A stretch of DNA of 64,000 bases from an uncultured Oscillospiraceae bacterium (GCA_934589155.1 CAKTNP010000004.1:62001-126000), one strand, 5' to 3'; counted from the stretch's first letter, positions 47,345-54,881 are shown. Numbers and translations: made by a program. Notes: generated by a model not told the origin, from the letters alone.

Positions 47345-48310
47345 TCAGTTGTCCTTGCTGTTTGCAATTGCCTGATCTATCAGCTTTTGCAGCGTTTCTG
47401 CCTGCTTTGGGGCGGTTATCGCTCCGACAATCGGTTCACCAACAATATTGCCGTTCTTGTCAACTACATATGTTGTAGGATAGGAGAACAGAGCGGATGT
47501 GAATTCTCCTGCCTCACTTTTTGAGTCAAACCACACGTTCTGATAGGAAACCCCCTTTTTTGCCAGAATATCCTTTGCGTCGGATATTGCCGTTTCATCA
47601 CCGTCGAGGGTAAACGAGTTGATTCCGACTACGGCACCGCCTTTTTCGGCAAGCTGTTTGTTCAGCTCTTCCAGATCAGCAAGTTCACCGACACAGGGGC
47701 TGCAGGTGGTAAACCAGAAATTTACTACGGTAACCGTGTTCCCTTCAAACAGCGTGCTGCTCTTCACTTCATTACCGTCAAGGTCTTTACCATCGAATGC
47801 AGGGAACTTCATCAGATCGTCCTTTTCGATAGGCTTGCCGCTTTCTGCCGGAACACTCATGCTGCCATCGGACGGCTTTTCCCCACAGTCGGGAAATTTC
47901 TGCTCAAGAATCGTCAGCTTACCTTCAATCTCACGAATCTGTTCGGCACCGGCTTTGAGCAGCTTCAACTCGTCTGCCTTGAACTGCCCCTTTGCGCCGT
48001 CGATCGTTTTGAGCAGGAAGTCGCCATAATTACCGCCGTCTTCAATCATTGCCATACCTTTGTCGGCAGCGAGGAACACCTTCTCCCAAAGAGCGCTGTT
48101 TTCAGACAGAATTGCGTTCTCCTGTTCCATCAGTTTTTGGTGCAGTTCTGCTGCTTCGTCCTTTGTACCCGGTTCCATCGCCATAAGAGCGGCAATTTCA
48201 GACTGGTTGTCTTTATCGTCTTTCTCGTTGCTTTTGCTCATACTGCAGGCAGCAAGACTGAGTATCAGCAGTAATGCAGTCAATACGGTTAGAATTTTCG
48301 TTGTTTTCAT
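47345..48310 (-). CDS. TlpA-like thioredoxin-fold lipoprotein
   Basis: A 321-residue secreted lipoprotein: signal MKTTKILTVLTALLLILSL with lipobox LAAC (Cys22), a charged helical stretch of about 120 residues (about 36-140), then a redoxin domain with active site FTTCSPCVGEL (Cys203, Cys206) and cis-Pro region FSYPTTYVVD. It should act in extracytoplasmic thiol-disulfide or peroxide chemistry, anchored on the outer face of the membrane. The start has an AAAGGAG-type site and lies 5 bp after the Fe-S protein gene; the longer frame overlaps that gene. No CcdA or DsbD is present, so its electron donor may be the neighbouring Fe-S protein. Confidence 0.85.
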   Translation of the reverse strand: MKTTKILTVLTALLLILSLAACSMSKSNEKDDKDNQSEIAALMAMEPGTKDEAAELHQKLMEQENAILSENSALWEKVFLAADKGMAMIEDGGNYGDFLLKTIDGAKGQFKADELKLLKAGAEQIREIEGKLTILEQKFPDCGEKPSDGSMSVPAESGKPIEKDDLMKFPAFDGKDLDGNEVKSSTLFEGNTVTVVNFWFTTCSPCVGELADLEELNKQLAEKGGAVVGINSFTLDGDETAISDAKDILAKKGVSYQNVWFDSKSEAGEFTSALFSYPTTYVVDKNGNIVGEPIVGAITAPKQAETLQKLIDQAIANSKDN

Positions 48311-48315
48311 GTTTT

Positions 48316-49263
48316 TTACTCCTTTTCTGTATGGGATATAGGTTTTGATGTTTCCGTCTTTTTGGACGGACAATTGTTTTCTCCTTTAACGAAACCGTAG
48401 CGGAAACTTACAGCCTTTGTCGGGCAGGCACGGATGCACATTCCGCAACGGATGCATTCAGTGTGGTCTGGCGTTTTGGTTACGTCCACATCCATCTTGC
48501 ACGCCTTTGCACATTTTCCACAGGAAACACATTTGCTGCTATCTACTTTCATCCCGAAAAGAGACACCTTGTTCAGCAGCGCATAAAATGCGCCCAGCGG
48601 ACACAGCCACTTGCAGAACGGCCTGTAGAAAAGCACACTCAGCACGATTACCGCAATCAAAATACCGAGCTTCCACGAAAAGAGTGCACCGAGTGCGGCG
48701 CGAATCCCTGAATTGGCAGCAGCGAGCGGTATTGCGCCTTCAAGCACTCCCTGTGGACAAAGGTATTTGCAGAAAAACGGATCTCCCATCCCAACATCGT
48801 TTGTGATAAGCATTGGCAGCAAAACTACCATAAAAAGCAAAACGGCATATTTTACGTAGGTCAGCGGCTTTAGCTTTTTGGTAGATAGCTTTTTGGTCGG
48901 TATTTTGTGCAGTAACTCCTGAAACCATCCGAATGGGCACAGAAAACCGCAGATGAAGCGGCCAAGCAGCACGCCGAGTAAAATGAGAAATCCTGTGATA
49001 TAGTAGGAAACACTGAATTTCGAGGATCCCACGACTGCCTGAAATGAGCCGATGGGACAGGCTCCCGACGCTGCCGGACAGGAATAGCAATTGAGTCCCG
49101 GCACACAAACGGCCTTCCCCTTACCCTGATAAATTCCACCCTTCAAAAAATTCGGCAGATGTATGTTGGTCAGCAGTGTTGCTCCTCCTTGAATCAGCCC
49201 CCGGAAACGTGAGAGGAACAGCGATATGCAGCCCTTTTTCTTATTCAATTTCTTGTCATCCAA
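48316..49263 (-). CDS. NapH/NosR-type 4Fe-4S membrane protein
   Basis: A 315-residue membrane protein with about five hydrophobic segments, family-type cysteine motifs CGFLCPFG (near 109-113), CKYLCPQG and CKWLCPLG, and two C-terminal ferredoxin clusters CVSCGKCAKAC and CIRCGMCIRACP. An extra N-terminal CYSCPAASGACP may bind another cluster. NapH/NosR proteins pass electrons across the membrane to periplasmic partners; here the partner is likely the adjacent TlpA-like lipoprotein (inference). The start codon is TTG, overlapping the stop region of the upstream 48-residue gene by 8 nt. Confidence 0.88.
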   Translation of the reverse strand: MDDKKLNKKKGCISLFLSRFRGLIQGGATLLTNIHLPNFLKGGIYQGKGKAVCVPGLNCYSCPAASGACPIGSFQAVVGSSKFSVSYYITGFLILLGVLLGRFICGFLCPFGWFQELLHKIPTKKLSTKKLKPLTYVKYAVLLFMVVLLPMLITNDVGMGDPFFCKYLCPQGVLEGAIPLAAANSGIRAALGALFSWKLGILIAVIVLSVLFYRPFCKWLCPLGAFYALLNKVSLFGMKVDSSKCVSCGKCAKACKMDVDVTKTPDHTECIRCGMCIRACPTKAVSFRYGFVKGENNCPSKKTETSKPISHTEKE

Positions 49264-49402
49264 TTCCTACACACTCCAAACACAGCCGGATTGCCTTGCT
49301 AAAAACGGTTTCTACCTCTCCGCGCCAGGCTCCGTAACACAGCATTGCCGCTCCGCAGATAAGCAGCACAATCTGAAAAACGGCTTTTTTCGATCGAATC
49401 AT
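49256..49402 (-). CDS. 48-residue CXXC membrane protein (CD1871A-like)
   Basis: A small gene absent from ordinary length filters: MIRSKKAVFQIVLLICGAAM, then LCYGAWRGEVETVFSKAIRL and CLECVGIG. One membrane helix (about residues 7-25) and a C-terminal CLEC pair make a redox- or metal-active tail. It fits the short CD1871A-type CXXC proteins that accompany Fe-S/redoxin genes in clostridia. AGAGGTG lies 6 bp before the ATG. It is first in the operon with the NapH-like and TlpA-like genes and overlaps the next start, so it is probably a subunit of that redox system. Confidence 0.82.
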   Translation of the reverse strand: MIRSKKAVFQIVLLICGAAMLCYGAWRGEVETVFSKAIRLCLECVGIG

Positions 49403-49444
49403 TTGGTCACCTCTTTCTATTGTGCTCTCATTGTAGCACAGAAG

Positions 49445-49490
49445 ATATAAGATCTCTGTTAAGAACGAAAACTTAACAGAAATCTTATAT
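49445..49490. promoter_or_regulatory. 19-bp-arm palindromic operator between redox operon and two-component system
   Basis: Arms ATATAAGATCTCTGTTAAG and CTTAACAGAAATCTTATAT differ at one position and are separated by 8 nt. On each side a TTAACA element inside the arm faces a good -10 (TATAAT at 49499-49504 plus strand; TACAAT on the minus strand) at the unusually long spacing of 20-21 nt. This suggests activator-dependent divergent promoters bound by the adjacent response regulator. Confidence 0.75.
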
Positions 49491-49543
49491 CCACGTGGTA
49501 TAATAAAATCGGTAATGAATCGGGAAAAGTGAGGGATTTCTCC

Positions 49544-50221
49544 ATGCGTATTTTAGTAGTTGAAGACGAGCGCGCATTGTGCGAAACTATCGTTCGTAGC
49601 CTCAGGAGGCTCGCGTACAGCGTGGATTTTTGCTATGACGGAAACAAAGCGAATGAGTTGCTTGGTGTAGAGCGGTACGATCTCGTCTTGCTGGATCTCA
49701 ATCTGCCGGGGGTAGACGGTATGACGATACTGCAAATGCTGCGAAAAAACGACAGAGATACAAAGGTGCTGATCCTTTCGGCACGCAGCGGGATTGCCGA
49801 CAAGGTGGAGGGGCTGGATGCCGGAGCAAATGATTATCTGGCAAAACCTTTTCATCTGGAGGAGCTGGCGGCAAGGATACGCAGTCTGACTCGGCGGCAG
49901 TTTACACAGAACGATGTGGTTCTGACCTGCGGAAGGGTAGCTTTTGACACCAAGGCCCGTACCGCCACAGCTGACGGGCAGGAACTGACGCTCACCCGAA
50001 AGGAGTTGGGAATCCTGGAATATCTGCTGCTTAACCAGGGACGGCCGGTCAGCCAGGAGGAGTTGCTCGATCATGTGTGGGATAACCGGGTCGATAATTT
50101 CAGCAATTCCATAAGGGTACATATTTCTGCGCTGCGAAAAAAGCTGCGTGCGGCCCTTGGCTTTGACCCTATCCGCAACCGCATAGGGGAGGGGTACGTT
50201 ATGGGGGAAGATGTATTGTGA
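49544..50221 (+). CDS. OmpR/PhoB-family response regulator
   Basis: A 225-residue regulator: receiver domain with acidic pocket (VVEDE), phospho-acceptor Asp51 (LVLLDLNLPGVDG) and LAKPFHLEEL lysine, then a winged-helix DNA-binding domain (LTRKELGILEYLLLNQGRPV, SNSIRVHISALRKKL). The start MRILVVEDE is preferred, with GAGGG upstream; five extra residues are possible. The stop overlaps the kinase GTG start by 4 nt. It is divergent from the redox operon across a large palindrome, its likely target. Confidence 0.95.
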   Translation: MRILVVEDERALCETIVRSLRRLAYSVDFCYDGNKANELLGVERYDLVLLDLNLPGVDGMTILQMLRKNDRDTKVLILSARSGIADKVEGLDAGANDYLAKPFHLEELAARIRSLTRRQFTQNDVVLTCGRVAFDTKARTATADGQELTLTRKELGILEYLLLNQGRPVSQEELLDHVWDNRVDNFSNSIRVHISALRKKLRAALGFDPIRNRIGEGYVMGEDVL

Positions 50222-51363
50222 AAAAACTATCTTTGCAATGGCGCATCACCTTGATGACCGTATTTCTTATCGGAACGACCTGTATTTTTATGAATGTTCT
50301 GATTGGATATTCTGGCAGACATTATATGGATTCCATCGGTTCTTATATTACGGGCTATGAGGATACGAATGGGGAAGAGCCGGATTTTTTTGATCCCGAG
50401 CGCGCAAAACTCGAGCAAGAGCTGACCATTGTTGTCAATGGAGCGCAGACATCCTTTGCCTCTACCAATTGGTATATCACGGCAGCAGTCACACTCCTCG
50501 GAGGTGTGCTTGCATATTTTTTAAGCGGACACGCGCTGAAACCCCTGCGGACTTTCACATCACAAGTAGAAAAGGTTCAGCCGAACAATTTGACGGACAT
50601 GAAGATCACCGAAGATGTTTTGCCGGAGTTCCAACAGTTCAGCAGATCGTTTAATCAGATGCTTGAACGTCTTGACGAGGGCTTTTCCGCCCAGCGGCAG
50701 TTTACCGGAAACGCCGCCCATGAGCTGCGTACACCGCTTTCGCTGATGCAGGCACAGCTTGAACTGTTTTCCGCAGAGCATTCTGATGCGCTGCCTGAAA
50801 CGGCAGAATTTCTCCGCTTGTTTCGTGAACAAACCGAACGGATGACGCAGATGACAAAAACGCTGCTTGAGATGAGCGAGCTTAGAACGGTGCCATGTGA
50901 CGACCGAATAGAGTTAGGCCCTATGGTAGAGGAGGTCTTTGCCGACCTTGCTCCGCTTGCGGATAGAAAAGGCATAATACTTGAAAACACAGGCGACGGA
51001 ATGATGATCGGCAGTGACACGCTGATTTATCGCATGCTCTTTAATCTGACCGAAAACGCTATACGCTACAATCGGCCGAATGGGAATGTGCATATCACGG
51101 TAACAGATGAAGTCCGTCAGCTTGTTATTAGAGTCGCAGATACCGGCTGCGGCATACCGACGAAATACAGAGAAAACATTTTTCAGCCGTTTTTCCGGGT
51201 AGATAAATCCCGAAGCAGAGAAAACGGCGGCGTGGGATTGGGGTTGTCGCTGGTTTGGGAGATCGTTGCGCTGCACGGCGGCGAGATTGGGGTAGAGGAA
51301 AGCTCGGAAAAGGGGACAACCATAGCGGTGAAGTTCCCCGCACGGCGGCACACCTTGAGATAG
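50218..51363 (+). CDS. Sensor histidine kinase
   Basis: A 381-residue membrane kinase: TM1 (about 8-31), a short extracytoplasmic sensor of some 55 residues rich in acidic groups, TM2 (about 86-103), HAMP linker, HisKA with phospho-acceptor His168 in NAAHELRTPLSLMQ, and HATPase with NLTENAIRYN, DTGCGIP, FRVDKSR and GGVGLGLSLVW. The GTG start overlaps the response regulator. The signal is unknown; by context it may report extracytoplasmic redox state. The 3' end runs into a transposon relic, so the last few residues (RRHTLR) may not be original. Confidence 0.94.
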   Translation: MKKLSLQWRITLMTVFLIGTTCIFMNVLIGYSGRHYMDSIGSYITGYEDTNGEEPDFFDPERAKLEQELTIVVNGAQTSFASTNWYITAAVTLLGGVLAYFLSGHALKPLRTFTSQVEKVQPNNLTDMKITEDVLPEFQQFSRSFNQMLERLDEGFSAQRQFTGNAAHELRTPLSLMQAQLELFSAEHSDALPETAEFLRLFREQTERMTQMTKTLLEMSELRTVPCDDRIELGPMVEEVFADLAPLADRKGIILENTGDGMMIGSDTLIYRMLFNLTENAIRYNRPNGNVHITVTDEVRQLVIRVADTGCGIPTKYRENIFQPFFRVDKSRSRENGGVGLGLSLVWEIVALHGGEIGVEESSEKGTTIAVKFPARRHTLR

Positions 51364-51461
51364 CGGAGATGCTGCTGCCTCCATACCCCGATTGGCTGAT
51401 CATCTTACGGCTCATCATCTCCGGCAATCGGATAATAGTTGCCGGCCCATTCATATTTCAA
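51354..51461 (-). pseudogene. TnpV-type transposon protein remnant
   Basis: On the minus strand the frame reads LKYEWAGNYYPIAGDDEP, a stop, then DDQPIGVWRQQHLRYLK, like the first 35 residues of TnpV proteins (KYxxxGDYYIPxL...PIGxxGxxHxxYLKEH). It then runs into the kinase 3' end. Only the N-terminal part survives and it is interrupted, so it is a relic. Confidence 0.55.
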
Positions 51462-51554
51462 CACTGTGCGTTCATCTTATCCGTCATCAACGCCTCCGCC
51501 CCTACAATACTGACTTCTGCAGCCTTGCTTTGACGGCTTTAATCAGTATCTTGG

Positions 51555-51682
51555 TTACTGCCCATCCGCAATCAGCTTATTGCGGAGCCGGTTCAGCCCC
51601 TCAATGATAAGCCGCCATTTCCGCTGCTTCGGTTCAGCATTGTATATCCACTTCACACGCCGTTCCGCCTTTGGTTCTCTGC
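51555..51682 (-). pseudogene. Short C-terminal gene fragment, unidentified
   Basis: The minus-strand frame gives REPKAERRVKWIYNAEPKQR then KWRLIIEGLNRLRNKLIADG and a stop, with no start or ribosome site. It reads like the basic tail of an element-borne protein. The family was not recognised. Confidence 0.4.
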
Positions 51683-51728
51683 AAATATTGTAGCAGGAGA
51701 AATAGTCGAAATCGAATATGCGGAAAAA

Positions 51729-51756
51729 GCCCGGAGGATGGAAAAAATCCTCCGGG
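51729..51756. terminator. Hairpin
   Basis: A GCCCGGAGGAT / ATCCTCCGGGC stem, 50 bp past the relics. Confidence 0.5.
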
Positions 51757-51790
51757 CGTAAATATCAGCAGGAAATATCTTCGATGAAAA

Positions 51791-51838
51791 TGAAAAATCC
51801 GAACGCATTCCCGATGTGGAATAAGTTCGGATTTTTCA
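51791..51838 (-). terminator. Former host terminator of tRNA-Val
   Basis: TGAAAAATCCGAAC / GTTCGGATTTTTCA with minus-strand T-runs, directly beyond the distal att copy. Before integration it would have followed tRNA-Val. Confidence 0.6.
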
Positions 51839-51842
51839 TATC

Positions 51843-51887
51843 TGGTGGACGATAACGGACTCGAACCGCTGACCCTGCGCACGTCAA
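51843..51887. repeat. Distal attachment-site repeat (copy of the tRNA-Val 3' end)
   Basis: 45 bp identical to 54793-54837, covering the CCA end, acceptor arm, T-arm and half of the anticodon stem of tRNA-Val. It marks the far boundary of the integrated element. Confidence 0.92.
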
Positions 51888-51895
51888 TTTACGGG

Positions 51896-52813
51896 TCAAT
51901 GAGAAAGCGAACTGATTATATCATCTTTCATATTTTCGACAGCTTTTTGCATTGTCTCTATTTCTGGATGGGTATACCGTGCGGTTGTTTTAATATCCGT
52001 ATGGCCTAAGAGCTGCTGCACGGTCCGAATGTCAGCACCGGAAGCCAGAGAACGGGTGGCGAAGGTGTGCCGACAGCTATGGGGAGAGAGCTTGGGAATC
52101 TCCGGGTGCTCCTCCGCAAGTTTATCAAAAAAGCGATAGTAGTCACGGGAAAAGTTCCGAGGGTTCATCAGATTCCCATTTTTACAACAGAAAATGTAAG
52201 GACCGTATTTCGGCAGCTTTTGCAGACGATAGGCCACTTCCGGCAGAAGAGGAACAGTTCGGAGACTGCCTTGGGTTTTTGCCTTATGCTCCTGGACGCA
52301 GGGACGGCCATTTTCGATGTAAACGGAGCGGTCCACACGAAGCGTGTTATTGCCGATATCCGACCAGCGTAACCCCAGGACTTCCCCACGGCGCAGACCG
52401 GTAAAGAGCATAAGCAGAACTGCAACAGCGGTCCGCTGATTTGGATAGGAAAAGGAAAAAGCGATAATGGTATTGATATCTTCGCCGGAAAAGGTTTCTC
52501 TGGGCTTTTCTGATATGTGCGGTATTCGCAAATGCAGCGTGGGATCTCTGGTACATAGGCCGTTATCCAGAGCGTCATGGAAAACGCTGTGAATCAGGAC
52601 TCGCATTTTATCCATGTAGGATTTGGAGGCAGTAGCCGCAAACTCGTTGAAGAAACATTGTAGCTCCATAGGCTGAATTTCTGATAGCTCCTTTTCTGCC
52701 AGGCGAGAAGGGATTCTACGAGCCAGGAGCTCTAGCTGGTGGTAAGAGCCTTGTTTAATGGTTCCACGCTTGTACAACTCCATCCACTGGACGATCCAGG
52801 TACCAAGGGTCAT
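51896..52813 (-). CDS. int: Tyrosine-recombinase integrase
   Basis: A 305-residue phage-type integrase expected to recombine the 45-bp att sites. A SAM-like core-binding domain (about residues 1-100) precedes the catalytic domain, with Arg141 ([11 protein letters not shown]), the HxxR box HSCRHTFAT (His245, Arg248), His271 in [11 protein letters not shown] and nucleophile Tyr280 in ARYTHPE. All catalytic residues are present, so it looks functional. The start is the second of two close ATGs, 8 bp after AGGAGG; it lies inside the 3' end of rep, a 59-nt overlap in another frame. The stop is 8 bp from the att repeat. Confidence 0.95.
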   Translation of the reverse strand: MTLGTWIVQWMELYKRGTIKQGSYHQLELLARRIPSRLAEKELSEIQPMELQCFFNEFAATASKSYMDKMRVLIHSVFHDALDNGLCTRDPTLHLRIPHISEKPRETFSGEDINTIIAFSFSYPNQRTAVAVLLMLFTGLRRGEVLGLRWSDIGNNTLRVDRSVYIENGRPCVQEHKAKTQGSLRTVPLLPEVAYRLQKLPKYGPYIFCCKNGNLMNPRNFSRDYYRFFDKLAEEHPEIPKLSPHSCRHTFATRSLASGADIRTVQQLLGHTDIKTTARYTHPEIETMQKAVENMKDDIISSLSH

Positions 52814-53663
52814 TCTCATTTCCTCCTATGATTTCATCCGGTTCCGGCTCCGCAAACAGAGGGAAGAATTCTGCCAAGGTCCGGCCGTTTTTGATTTTTA
52901 CATACTCGTTTTGGAAGTCTGGGGTAAACGCTCGATGAATTGCACCGGAATAAACAAGCTCTTTCCTCCGAAGTCCTTTAGAAGCATAGAACATTCTGGC
53001 GTTAAGTTCCGCTACGGAGGAAGAAAGCTCCTTCGTGATGTACTTTGTAATGTAGCTGGAAACTCGCTCCTGACTTAGAATCGGTTCTAGGGTCACATAA
53101 CCAAACCGATTGGAAAAAGGGACCCAGGTGTAAACAGGAACGCCCTGGCGGATTCGCTGCCGTAGACGGTTGGGGAGCTTCTCGGATAGGGAAAACTGAT
53201 GAAGGTCCTTCATCGGAACTCCCATGAAAAGACCGTGCAGGTGCCAGGCACCGTCTTTATGCCGCTCCGGAATCAGCAGATAATGGAGAGAATCCAGGCC
53301 ATTGCGGTACTTGTAGTTACTCAGCCATTTCCGGAATGTCTGCATAAGAGAAACAAGGTCATATCGGTCCTTGACCTTTTCCTTGTCGAATGTAAAAGTG
53401 CAGAACCAGGCCCAAGAGTTACAGAGAGCAAGTTCGTAGATTGTACTTCTGGCACGTTTGATATTGCGCTCCAATTTGGAAGAATTGCCGCCCATTCCTT
53501 TAGGTGTGAACTTTCGGGGATTGATCTCCTCATAGCCGGGTTTTCGATAGGTACGAAGCACAGTTAATTTACTATGGGTAGAATCGTACTTGTAAAGGCG
53601 GCCCCAATTATTGACATAGACACAGGCCGCAGAAGCCGGGATAAGAAAGGACGGAAAAGACAT
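52755..53663 (-). CDS. rep: HUH rolling-circle replication initiator (Rep)
   Basis: A 302-residue protein with the three landmarks of HUH replication endonucleases: motif 1 WFCTFTFD (about 87-93), motif 2 [10 protein letters not shown] with His141-Leu-His143, and motif 3 [10 protein letters not shown] with Tyr204/Tyr208 and Lys207/Lys211 as nucleophile candidates. It fits the gpII/VP4-like group found in small phages and plasmids. It would nick a double-strand origin in the element. The start [11 protein letters not shown] has AAGGAGG 7 bp upstream; the open frame continues 119 codons further but through hairpin-rich leader DNA. Confidence 0.85.
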   Translation of the reverse strand: MSFPSFLIPASAACVYVNNWGRLYKYDSTHSKLTVLRTYRKPGYEEINPRKFTPKGMGGNSSKLERNIKRARSTIYELALCNSWAWFCTFTFDKEKVKDRYDLVSLMQTFRKWLSNYKYRNGLDSLHYLLIPERHKDGAWHLHGLFMGVPMKDLHQFSLSEKLPNRLRQRIRQGVPVYTWVPFSNRFGYVTLEPILSQERVSSYITKYITKELSSSVAELNARMFYASKGLRRKELVYSGAIHRAFTPDFQNEYVKIKNGRTLAEFFPLFAEPEPDEIIGGNENDPWYLDRPVDGVVQAWNH

Positions 53664-54049
53664 ATTGGAACCTCCTTTGATGGATTGAGTAAGATATGAG
53701 CTAATGTCAAGTAGCTCCAACGTCGGAAGTCCTCCGCACCCCCGCTTGCGGCAGTTGCTCGCAGGCGGGGGGCTGCGTATTTCCCTCCTGCACAGCGTAT
53801 CGCTGGTGCAGGCGGGGGGCCCGTTGGACAAGGCTGGCAATTTGCGGCCATGGAAGATTGCAGCCCGGCACGGCGAACCCTGGTGCGGACCGGGGGCTGG
53901 TGCAAGCCGGGGAACAAGGAAGGCCCGCAGCATCGCAATTCTGGCGAATTGCTGCTGCTTACACCTCCGGTCCTGGGGGGTGACACTCTGCACGACCGAA
54001 CAAACGCAAAATGCGGACACATTGCAATCTGAGAAAATCTACTATTTGC
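53664..54049 (-). promoter_or_regulatory. Structured rep leader with paired hairpins, candidate replication origin
   Basis: About 390 nt between the rep promoter and start. It contains a CCCCCGCTTGCGG...CGCAGGCGGGGG-type stem (53740-53772) and a CCTGCACAGCG...CGCTGGTGCAGG stem (53786-53812). Both are followed by the same GCAGGCGGGGGGC direct repeat. This is the only non-coding room for a double-strand origin, a single-strand origin or a copy-control RNA. Confidence 0.5.
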
Positions 54050-54078
54050 ATTATATCTATCGCAACGCAGAATGTCAA
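54050..54078 (-). promoter_or_regulatory. Consensus promoter of rep
   Basis: Minus strand TTGACA, exactly 17 nt, TATAAT: a perfect SigA promoter. Confidence 0.85.
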
Positions 54079-54119
54079 TGCAGTTAATGAATTATTTACA
54101 AATTGAGGCTAAATACAAA

Positions 54120-54148
54120 TTGCGTGAATTCACCATTTGCGTTACAAT
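54120..54148 (+). promoter_or_regulatory. Promoter of the element's XRE regulator
   Basis: TTGCGT, 17-nt spacer, TACAAT. The -35 lies in one of two ATTGCGT/TTTGCGT direct repeats that could be the regulator's operator; related TTGC motifs lie around the rep promoter. Confidence 0.65.
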
Positions 54149-54174
54149 GTACAAAAAACGTAGGAGGTACCACG

Positions 54175-54627
54175 ATGAATGAACTAAGCCCCTATGAGTG
54201 CCAGTTTACGCCGGAGAATCGAAAGAAAATAATCGCGCAGATTATGGAGGAACTAAGAGAAGGAAAGGGATATTCCCAAAAGCAGGTAGCGGCCTTTATC
54301 AAAGTGAAGCCAACCACCTATAACACCTATGAAAGCGGAAGGACAGAGCCACCTGCTGAAATCCTGGTCCGCTTGTCCTACCTCTACGATGTGTCCCTCG
54401 ATATTCTCATGCAGAAAAACCGGCTCAGTAAAACATCGGAGGATGTACAGAACCAGTTAAACGAACTCAAGAAACAGACACAGGAAATAGAACAGAACCT
54501 GGGAAAGAGTGCCGAAAACCCGGACCTTCAGCAGGTGCTGGACAGTATGGGACAGTTAATCTCCCTCATGGAGGACATGAATAAAAATTCTCAAATCAAG
54601 GACAAAATCGAAGCGCCCATGAAATAG
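54175..54627 (+). CDS. XRE-family regulator of the integrative element
   Basis: A 150-residue protein: helix-turn-helix at about residues 15-75 (GYSQKQVAAFIKVKPTTYNTYESG, LVRLSYLYDVSLDILM) and a C-terminal coiled coil (NQLNELKKQTQEIEQNLGKS...). It is the only gene of the element on the plus strand, divergent from rep-int, in the position of a phage-type repressor controlling rep expression. The start MNELSPYEC follows AGGAGGTACCACG; a longer frame begins upstream of the promoter -10 and is rejected. Confidence 0.9.
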   Translation: MNELSPYECQFTPENRKKIIAQIMEELREGKGYSQKQVAAFIKVKPTTYNTYESGRTEPPAEILVRLSYLYDVSLDILMQKNRLSKTSEDVQNQLNELKKQTQEIEQNLGKSAENPDLQQVLDSMGQLISLMEDMNKNSQIKDKIEAPMK

Positions 54628-54628
54628 A

Positions 54629-54676
54629 AAACGCCCCGGATTTGCAACAAAATCGGCAAATTCCGGGGTTTTCTAT
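54629..54676 (+). terminator. Terminator of the XRE gene
   Basis: GCCCCGGATTTGC...GCAAATTCCGGGG with a TTTTC tail. Confidence 0.75.
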
Positions 54677-54761
54677 ATTTTCGACGTGACAGAGACGGGC
54701 AAAAAGTGCGGCGGCAATTTTTAATGCCATCTTTCGGGAGAAAATCCAATAGAAACAGAAA

Positions 54762-54789
54762 AAAGCACCACTTTTTCAAGTGGTGCTTT
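54762..54789 (-). terminator. Element-borne terminator of tRNA-Val
   Basis: An AAAGCACCAC / GTGGTGCTTT stem 3 bp beyond the tRNA CCA end, with minus-strand TTTTTT. It lies inside the element and replaces the displaced host terminator. Confidence 0.8.
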
Positions 54790-54792
54790 GTA

Positions 54793-54868
54793 TGGTGGAC
54801 GATAACGGACTCGAACCGCTGACCCTGCGCACGTCAAGCGCATGCTCTACCAGCTGAGCTAATCGTCC
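54793..54868 (-). tRNA. tRNA-Val (anticodon GAC)
   Basis: 76 nt on the minus strand with acceptor GGACGAT/ATCGTCC, D-arm GCTC...GAGC, anticodon stem TGCGC/GCGCA around loop TTGACGT (anticodon GAC, reading GUC/GUU valine codons), T-arm GTTCGAGTC and an encoded CCA end. The first 45 bases from the 3' end are duplicated at 51843-51887, so this gene is the integration target and stays intact. Confidence 0.97.
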
Positions 54869-54881
54869 AAAGGCATGGCTT

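Larger units (their letters stand above)
51843..54837. mobile_element. 2.95-kb integrative element in tRNA-Val: integrase, HUH Rep, XRE regulator
   Basis: Bounded by 45-bp perfect direct repeats from the tRNA 3' end. It carries a tyrosine integrase gene 8 bp inside the distal repeat, a HUH-type replication initiator, an XRE regulator transcribed divergently, and a structured leader with hairpins. No relaxase, coat, morphogenesis or transfer gene is present. A circular form of 2,950 bp would result from excision. Confidence 0.88.

Noticed and set aside
49491..49498. CCACGTGG as a third parS site
   Set aside because: Only the central 8 bp match; the outer TGTT/AACA bases are missing.
54103..54174. 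Upstream extension of the element's XRE gene
   Set aside because: It would start before the promoter and lacks a ribosome site; AGGAGG marks the later ATG.
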